From contig CALFJE010000069.1 of NCBI GenBank assembly GCA_937877545.1, positions 1 to 11,249 on the forward strand: a stretch of 11,249 nucleotides of DNA, written 5' to 3'. Shown here piece by piece: positions 7,547 through 11,249 of this stretch (its first letter is position 1; every line of letters begins with the position of its first letter). The translations under genes and the position numbers were made by a program. The notes beneath the pieces were generated by a model. That model did not search any database. It had not been told where the DNA came from and was given only the letters and a program-made list of their open reading frames with translations. Origin of the DNA: an uncultured Selenomonadales bacterium (GTDB taxonomy: Bacteria; Bacillota; Negativicutes; Selenomonadales; Selenomonadaceae).

Positions 7547-8428
7547 TTATTTCCCGCGTTTGGCGAGTCGTTGCAGATATTTGCCGTAGTCGTTTTTGGA
7601 AAGCGGCTCGGCAAGCTTCAAAAGTTGCTCCTCGTCGATATAGCCCATGCGATAGGCAATTTCCTCTATGCAAGAAATTTTCAAGCCCTGCCGCGTCTGA
7701 ATGGTGTGCACGAACGAGCCGGCTTGCAACAAGGATTCGTGCGTGCCGGTATCGAGCCAGGCGTAGCCGCGCCGCATTTTCTCCACGCGCAACGTCCCGC
7801 GCTCCAGATAAATTTTATTCACGTCGGTAATTTCGAGTTCGCCGCGAGCGGAGGGCTTAATCGACTTGGCAACGTCGACAATATTTTTATCGTAGAAATA
7901 AAGCCCCGTGACGGCGTAGTTGGAGCGCGGCTCCTTGGGCTTTTCTTCCAAACTGACGGCTTGCCCGGTTTGGCGATTGAATTCGACGACGCCGTAGTTC
8001 TGCGGGTCGTTGACGTAGTAGGCAAAGACGGTCGCGCCCTCGTCGACGGACGCCGCATGTTGAACGAGCTTTGCGAAGTCGGAGCCGTAAAAGATATTGT
8101 CGCCCAAAACCAAAGCGCAACCCTCGCCGCCGATAAATTCCTCGCCGATAAGGAAGGCTTGCGCCAGACCTTCGGGTTTGGGCTGGACGGCGTAGGAAAT
8201 GTTCAAGCCCAGTTGCGTGCCGTCGCCGAGCAATGCTTGGAACAGATGACTGTCCTGCGGCGTCGTGATGATTAAAACGTCGCGAATGCCCGCCAACATC
8301 AGCGTCGACAGCGGATAGTAAATCATGGGCTTATCGTAAACCGGCATGAGCTGTTTGGAGACGACCTCCGTGAGCGGGTAGAGCCGCGTGCCCGAACCGC
8401 CCGCCAATATAATTCCCTTGCTTATCAT
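7547..8428 (-). CDS. rfbA: Glucose-1-phosphate thymidylyltransferase
   Basis: RfbA (RmlA) joins dTTP and glucose-1-phosphate to make dTDP-glucose, the first step to dTDP-L-rhamnose. The 293-aa protein is full length. The nucleotide-binding loop LAGGSGTRLYPLT is at 8-20, LMPVYDKPMIYYPL at 27-40, LGDNIFYG (108-115) holds the metal-binding Asp110, SLEEKP is at 159-164, ELEITDVN at 197-204 and WLDTGTHESL at 224-233. The usual C-terminus PLSKNDYGKYL is intact. The ATG at 8428 has AAGGAGG at 8436-8442, 7 nt upstream, overlapping the stop of the DUF4160 gene. The downstream neighbour is the truncated methyltransferase rather than rfbC, which is unusual for an rfb cluster. Confidence 0.97.
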   Translation of the reverse strand: MISKGIILAGGSGTRLYPLTEVVSKQLMPVYDKPMIYYPLSTLMLAGIRDVLIITTPQDSHLFQALLGDGTQLGLNISYAVQPKPEGLAQAFLIGEEFIGGEGCALVLGDNIFYGSDFAKLVQHAASVDEGATVFAYYVNDPQNYGVVEFNRQTGQAVSLEEKPKEPRSNYAVTGLYFYDKNIVDVAKSIKPSARGELEITDVNKIYLERGTLRVEKMRRGYAWLDTGTHESLLQAGSFVHTIQTRQGLKISCIEEIAYRMGYIDEEQLLKLAEPLSKNDYGKYLQRLAKRGK

Positions 8429-8440
8429 AAATTTTCCTCC

Positions 8441-8698
8441 TTACATGTTAAAGAATCTGAACCATGCGGCAAGAATAGTATCTTGGTTAAGCAACAGATA
8501 CGTTTCGATTTTGCGCAAGTCTTTGGCGGGGATTTGCCCGTCATTGTGCGCCAACTCCACGCCCTCGCGCCGTATCCAAAATTTGGTCGCGCCGGCAGTC
8601 TGCTTGCCCTTTGAAACGTGCACATGCGGAGGCTCTCCCTGCTCGTTAGCCCAAAAGTAAATCGCATAGCCGAGGAAGTCTTGCAAGACCTTAGGCAT
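8441..8698 (-). CDS. DUF4160 domain protein
   Basis: This 85-aa protein matches the small DUF4160 family: MPKVLQDFLGYAIYFWANE (1-19), the signature GEPPHVHV (21-28), ATKFWIRREGVELAHNDG (36-53), and the C-terminal helix with WFRFF. The biochemical role is unknown; these genes often occur in two-gene modules with another short protein, as here. The ATG at 8698 gives the MPK start usual for the family. A GTG at 8707 is in frame but has an A/G-rich tract almost touching it, so it is less likely. The chosen start overlaps the upstream gene's stop by 8 nt, implying coupled translation. A toxin-antitoxin role is possible but not shown by the sequence. Confidence 0.85.
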   Translation of the reverse strand: MPKVLQDFLGYAIYFWANEQGEPPHVHVSKGKQTAGATKFWIRREGVELAHNDGQIPAKDLRKIETYLLLNQDTILAAWFRFFNM

Positions 8699-8960
8699 TA
8701 ACGCCACCGCCCTTTTGCGCGAATTCCCAAATCAGCAATGAATTATTCCGCATGTACTCGCGCAACTTAAACAGCTCGTCCTCGGAAAAGCCGAACGCCT
8801 TTTGGAAATTGAAATGCGGAATTCTGCCGTCGGCAAAGTCGAAGCCGTTTTGATTGTTCGGTCGCTCGAAGTGCACGCGCACGCACGGCATAGAATATTC
8901 GTCGGTCTCAAGTGCGCTGTGCGTCATGACAATGCCGTCAACGGTCGAATAGTAGTACAT
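8691..8960 (-). CDS. Unrecognised 89-aa protein paired with DUF4160
   Basis: I do not recognise this family. The protein starts MYYYSTVDGIVMTHSA, has a middle part rich in aromatic and acidic residues (VRVHFERP 27-34, GFDFADGRIPHFNFQKAFGF 39-58), then a predicted helix EDELFKLREYMRNNSLLIWEFA (60-81) and a Gly-rich tail. There is no signal peptide or membrane segment. The ATG at 8960 is chosen because GAGGAGG at 8967-8973 lies 6 nt upstream; an in-frame TTG at 8975 lies upstream of and overlapping that site. The site sits just beside the phosphatase stop. The 3' end overlaps the DUF4160 gene, so the two are probably made together and may interact. It resembles small module proteins of gut anaerobes, but I cannot give a function. 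Confidence 0.75.
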   Translation of the reverse strand: MYYYSTVDGIVMTHSALETDEYSMPCVRVHFERPNNQNGFDFADGRIPHFNFQKAFGFSEDELFKLREYMRNNSLLIWEFAQKGGGVNA

Positions 8961-8975
8961 ATCACCCCTCCTCAA

Positions 8976-9587
8976 TCAAGCGCGGTAGAGGTGAGCGGTG
9001 CCGTTTATAAGCTCGACGACAAAGCCGCCGTCCGCAACGCGCATGATATTCAACGCCGTGTTGAATTGACTGATAGCCCACATCTTGTGAATCGGCATAT
9101 CCAAAGCCGCGCCGATTATAAGGCGATTAACCGCGCCGTGCGCCACGATTAAGACGTTTTGATTGTCGTGGACATTGATTATTTCCCGAATAACGTTCAT
9201 GACGCGGGCTTGAGACTCCAAGAAAGTTTCGCCGTTGGGCGGGTGACACCGCTCGGGAGCCGTGAAGAATCGCCCGAAGGATTTTGGATGCGCCTCAGCC
9301 AATTCTTTTATCGATTTGCCCTCCCAATCGCCGAAATTGATTTCGCGGAGGTGAGGCGTCGTCCGCACAGGCAAGTTGAATTTCTCCGCCAAAATTTCAG
9401 CCGTCTCCACGGCTCGCGACAAATCGCTGGAATAAATCACGTCGAACTTGTGTAAGAGCAAATACTTCGCCAGCAATTGCGCTTGATGTATTCCCTCCGC
9501 CGAAAGTTTAACGTCCGTGTTGCCTTGGAGCAGTCCCGTCTTATTCCATTCGGTTTCACCGTGGCGTATCAAAAATATCCTAAGCAA
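8976..9587 (-). CDS. Histidine phosphatase (phosphoglycerate mutase-like)
   Basis: This 203-aa cytoplasmic enzyme of the histidine phosphatase superfamily removes phosphate from a small metabolite through a phospho-histidine. LIRHGETEWN (6-15) holds the nucleophile His9. SSDLSRAVETAEI (53-65) holds Arg58, EINFGDWEGKS (82-92) the acid region, and VAHGAVNRLI (148-157) the second His150. The FNTALNI segment near 175-181 is common in the alpha-ribazole phosphatase and PhoE-like groups, but the substrate cannot be fixed and no cobalamin genes are nearby. The start is TTG at 9587: a near-perfect anti-16S match (GGAGGAGGTGAT, 9592-9603) precedes it by 8 nt. The in-frame GTG at 9596 lies inside that site and cannot be used normally. 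Confidence 0.93.
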   Translation of the reverse strand: MLRIFLIRHGETEWNKTGLLQGNTDVKLSAEGIHQAQLLAKYLLLHKFDVIYSSDLSRAVETAEILAEKFNLPVRTTPHLREINFGDWEGKSIKELAEAHPKSFGRFFTAPERCHPPNGETFLESQARVMNVIREIINVHDNQNVLIVAHGAVNRLIIGAALDMPIHKMWAISQFNTALNIMRVADGGFVVELINGTAHLYRA

Positions 9588-9591
9588 TAAA

Positions 9592-9603
9592 ATCACCTCC
9601 TCC
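9592..9603 (-). promoter_or_regulatory. Extended ribosome binding site that sets the TTG start of the phosphatase
   Basis: The minus strand reads GGAGGAGGTGAT, a nearly complete complement of the 16S rRNA 3' end. A GTG in frame with the phosphatase lies within it, so initiation there would be sterically odd. The TTG at 9587 is 8 nt past the inner GGAGG. The rest of the 54-nt gap to ccmC (9588-9641) is A/T-rich; I see no clear promoter or hairpin in it. Confidence 0.8.
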
Positions 9604-9641
9604 GCAAAAATTTACAATAAAATCGTCGCCTGTGCAACTTT

Positions 9642-10241
9642 TTAACGCCTTAGCAGTCGAAAGAAAATCAGCGTGGCGTCGACGAGAGCCGCCAATAAAA
9701 CGATTAGCACGATTGAATCCATGTCGACGCGCCCCGCCGCATTGAGCACCGGCGATGGGTGGAGCGAAAAATACAGCCTCGGCAAAATGAATACCAGGAA
9801 GGGCACCGTCAAGACGCTCAGCAATGAATAGACCGCCGAGACTTTGGCGCGAATTTTTTCGTCGGGGACTGCCGCCCGCAATGTCAGATACGCGCCGTAA
9901 ATCAGAATCAGCACGAAGATTGTAGTCTGTCGCGGATCCCAATTCCAATACGCGCCCCAAGTCAGCTTGCTGAATATCGCGCCGCTAATCGTTGACAGCA
10001 ACACGAAGCCGAAGCCCAATCGCGCCGCCCGTTCGCTCAGCACGTCGAAGGCGAAATCCCGCGTCCGCAAAAATTTCGCCGCATAGAACGCGCTCGTGAA
10101 GAACGCCAGCACCGCCACCCACGCCGTCGGCACGTGAAAGAAGATTATCTTCGCCAAGTCGCCCAAGCCTTTTATCGGCGGTACCAAAAAAATAATCGCC
10201 GCGCAGAGGGCGGCTGTCAGCAAAAGTATGATTTTGTTCAT
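9642..10241 (-). CDS. ccmC: Heme exporter/heme-handling protein CcmC
   Basis: CcmC presents heme at the outer face of the cytoplasmic membrane for transfer to CcmE in System I cytochrome c maturation. The 199-aa protein has six predicted membrane segments. The tryptophan-rich motif WGAYWNWDPRQT (95-106) is intact, and the conserved external histidines are present as FFHVPTAW (H36) and SLHP (H161). The ATG at 10241 has GAGG at 10247-10250, 5 nt upstream, overlapping the ccmB stop; the gap to ccmB is 7 nt. ccmD, which often follows ccmC, is not seen; a phosphatase gene comes next. CcmE, F, G and H genes would have to lie upstream of the window or elsewhere. Confidence 0.95.
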   Translation of the reverse strand: MNKIILLLTAALCAAIIFLVPPIKGLGDLAKIIFFHVPTAWVAVLAFFTSAFYAAKFLRTRDFAFDVLSERAARLGFGFVLLSTISGAIFSKLTWGAYWNWDPRQTTIFVLILIYGAYLTLRAAVPDEKIRAKVSAVYSLLSVLTVPFLVFILPRLYFSLHPSPVLNAAGRVDMDSIVLIVLLAALVDATLIFFRLLRR

Positions 10242-10248
10242 GAAAACC

Positions 10249-10914
10249 TCATAAATAGTCGTAGAGAATGGAGCTTGCCGTTATCAAAATCGCGTCGAAA
10301 GCCGCCGTGACGATAAGCGAACTTTCCGCGAACGCCGCGCCCGTGAATGCCGTTTCCGTAAGCGCAATGGCGGGCAGGAAAATCGGCAACGTTATCGGGA
10401 AAAGAAGAATCGGGAAGAGTCCGCCCTTTACCGTCGCTGAAGTCGTAAGAGCCGCCGTCAACGTGCCCGCCGCCGCCAAGCCAATCAAGCCGAGCAATAT
10501 CGTCGCGAGGAGCAACGGGACATTTGCAACCGCCACATCGAACAGGATTAGGAATGTCGGCAGAATGAACGTTGCCAGCGCGATTAGCGAAAGCAGGACG
10601 CCCAGCATTTTGCCGAACAACACAGCCTGCGCGGAGGCGTAGAGTTTGAGCGTCGGGAGAGTGCCGGCTTGCGCCTCGTCGTCGAAGGTGCCCGCTATGC
10701 CCGCGCTTACCGCAAAAAAAATTACGACCCACAGCAACGCCGCCAAGAATCGCGGCTCCACGAAGGCTCCGCCCGTCGACAGGCTCAAGCTTGCCACCGC
10801 CGTCAGCGCGAACATCATCATTGCCGCGAACGCCGCCCGCCGCCTCAGCCCGATTACAAAGTCTTTCCGCACAATCGCAACGCCTTGCTTAAAGCGGGAG
10901 TCTGATAATTTCAT
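10249..10914 (-). CDS. ccmB: Heme exporter membrane subunit CcmB
   Basis: CcmB is the channel-like membrane subunit of the CcmAB(CD) ABC complex that drives release of holo-CcmE. The 221-aa length is normal. A cytoplasmic N-terminus (MKLSDSRFKQGVAIVRKDF) precedes about six hydrophobic segments, and the segment near residues 70-80 (TFDDEAQAGTLPTLKLY region) carries the conserved acidic/Gly stretch of the family. The ATG at 10914 is supported by GGAGG at 10921-10925, 6 nt upstream, and by length; an in-frame start at 10989 would only add sequence translated from the overlapping ccmA frame. The start overlaps the end of the preceding ORF by 26 nt. The first 14 codons are duplicated upstream as part of the hybrid ORF. 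Confidence 0.95.
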   Translation of the reverse strand: MKLSDSRFKQGVAIVRKDFVIGLRRRAAFAAMMMFALTAVASLSLSTGGAFVEPRFLAALLWVVIFFAVSAGIAGTFDDEAQAGTLPTLKLYASAQAVLFGKMLGVLLSLIALATFILPTFLILFDVAVANVPLLLATILLGLIGLAAAGTLTAALTTSATVKGGLFPILLFPITLPIFLPAIALTETAFTGAAFAESSLIVTAAFDAILITASSILYDYL

Positions 10915-11084
10915 CGCAAGCCTCCGCCTCAGTCTTGTCGTTCGTGGCAAGCAGGATAATCTTGTCCGCCTTCGCGCCGCGCAATTCACGGAAAAATTTA
11001 TCGCGCCCGTCGTCGTCGAGATTGGCGGTCGGTTCGTCGAGGAGCCAAATATTTGCGTCGACGCTCAACAGTATCGCGAACTGC
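10871..11084. repeat. 214-bp tandem duplication, copy 1 (ccmA 3' end plus ccmB start)
   Basis: Bases 10871-11035 align without gaps to 11085-11249 with 8 substitutions in 165 bases (about 95% identity). The copies are contiguous with a 214-bp period. The unit runs from the first codons of ccmB back through the last part of ccmA. At the junction both sides carry GCGATTGTGC on the minus strand (10 bp, 10869-10878 and 11083-11092), a short homology that could have seeded the duplication. Confidence 0.95.
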
Positions 11085-11128
11085 ACAATCGCCGCGCCTT
11101 GCTTAAAGCGGGAGTCTGATAATTTCAT
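10889..11128 (-). CDS. Hybrid ORF: CcmB N-terminus fused to the CcmA Walker B/C-terminal segment
   Basis: This 79-aa ORF was produced by the tandem duplication. Residues 1-15 (MKLSDSRFKQGAAIV) copy the CcmB N-terminus. From about Gln16 the sequence is CcmA: QFAILLSVDANIWLLDEPTANLD, with Walker B and catalytic Glu at 27-32, the D-loop, and the normal CcmA end LATNDKTEAEACDEIIRLPL. It lacks Walker A, Q-loop and the ABC signature, so it cannot hydrolyse ATP alone. The ATG at 11128 keeps the ccmB ribosome site (GGAGG at 11135-11139, 6 nt away). Its stop lies 26 nt inside ccmB, exactly mimicking the native ccmA/ccmB overlap, so the operon can still be read through. It may be a passive by-product or a small expressed protein; no direct evidence favours function. 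Confidence 0.75.
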   Translation of the reverse strand: MKLSDSRFKQGAAIVQFAILLSVDANIWLLDEPTANLDDDGRDKFFRELRGAKADKIILLATNDKTEAEACDEIIRLPL

Positions 11129-11249
11129 CGCAAGCCTCCGCCTCGGTCTTGTCGTTCGTGGCAAGCAGGATAATCCTGTCAGCCCTCGCGCCGCGCAATT
11201 CGCGGAAAAATTTATCGCGCCCGTCGTCGTCGAGATTGGCGGTCGGCTC
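11085..11249. repeat. 214-bp tandem duplication, copy 2 (cut by the window end)
   Basis: This is the second copy of the ccmA/ccmB junction unit, with 165 of 214 bp visible. Within the ccmA frame the differences are mostly synonymous (Glu, Arg, Ala and Thr codons), with two Lys to Arg changes. In the ccmB frame Val12 becomes Ala. The substitutions show that the copies have had time to diverge or come from different strains; a simple duplicated-read artefact would be identical. Confidence 0.93.
11103..11249 (-). CDS. ccmA: Heme exporter ATP-binding subunit CcmA, 3' end (partial)
   Basis: These are the last 48 codons of ccmA, continuing out of the window on the right. CcmA is the cytoplasmic ATPase of the System I heme/CcmE release complex. 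Visible are EPTANLDDDGRDKFF, which is the end of Walker B with the D-loop, and ILLATNDKTEAEA near the position of the switch His, where Asn is found instead. The stop at 11103-11105 lies 26 nt inside the following hybrid ORF. Identity as ccmA rests on this segment, the identical copy in the hybrid ORF with LLDEP, and on ccmB and ccmC following. The Walker A and signature motifs are outside the window. Confidence 0.85.
   Translation of the reverse strand, partial: EPTANLDDDGRDKFFRELRGARADRIILLATNDKTEAEACDEIIRLPL

Noticed and set aside
7543..7614. N-terminal extension of the methyltransferase fragment to a start at 7614
   Set aside because: These codons overlap the intact end of rfbA in another frame and do not resemble the methyltransferase family; the ATG at 7542 is directly followed by family-like sequence.
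8441..8960. Calling the small gene pair a toxin-antitoxin system
   Set aside because: Gene size and overlap fit, but neither protein shows a known toxin fold motif or DNA-binding antitoxin motif.
9604..9641. Possible promoter in the A/T-rich gap between ccmC and the phosphatase
   Set aside because: A TTGCAC is present on the minus strand, but the candidate -10 sequences after it are poor and at the wrong spacing (14-15 nt).
10238..10732. A 164-codon minus-strand frame
   Set aside because: It lies inside ccmB in another frame and shows Arg/Gly/His-rich shadow composition. CcmB in this region has normal membrane segments and length.

Overview
The window is a dense, one-strand stretch of bacterial chromosome. 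About thirteen genes all lie on the minus strand, so transcription runs from high to low coordinates. Several neighbours overlap, most other gaps are under 20 nt, and the largest gap is 54 nt. Strong GAGGAGG-type ribosome binding sites precede many genes, and a GTG and a TTG start are used. I see no rRNA, tRNA, CRISPR array, insertion sequence or convincing terminator. An AddA-type recombination nuclease, dTDP-rhamnose genes, System I cytochrome c maturation genes and a lipoprotein flavodoxin together suggest an anaerobic member of the Bacillota with an outer envelope polysaccharide. The Negativicutes (Selenomonas relatives) are plausible, but this is inference with low certainty.

Layout in transcription order: the right end (11249 to 9642) holds the 3' end of ccmA, then a 79-codon hybrid ORF created by a tandem duplication, then ccmB and ccmC (heme handling for cytochrome c maturation). 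The middle (9587 to 6014) holds a histidine phosphatase, an unrecognised 89-aa protein, a DUF4160 protein, rfbA, the C-terminal half of an MmeI-like DNA methyltransferase, and rfbC. The left part (6011 to 69) holds addA, a cupin_5 protein with a signal peptide, dapB, a lipoprotein flavodoxin, and a DUF4405 membrane cytochrome b.

The functions are mixed: heme export, dTDP-sugar synthesis, DNA repair, lysine and peptidoglycan precursor synthesis, and membrane redox. The spacing still suggests one or two long transcripts with much translational coupling. The flavodoxin and DUF4405 genes share an ATGA stop/start and look like an electron-transfer pair at the membrane surface.

The oddest structure is at the two ends, each of which carries a direct repeat of part of a gene. 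On the right, a 214-bp unit covering the ccmA/ccmB junction is duplicated in tandem at about 95% identity. It forms a hybrid ORF (CcmB N-terminus fused to the CcmA Walker B region) with its own ribosome binding site. On the left, the first 55 bases exactly repeat bases 209-263 inside the DUF4405 gene. A 55-base exact repeat at a sequence end equals a common assembly k-mer size, so that one may reflect assembly of a tandem repeat rather than finished sequence. The second notable item is the 5'-truncated but open methyltransferase fragment lodged between rfbA and rfbC.
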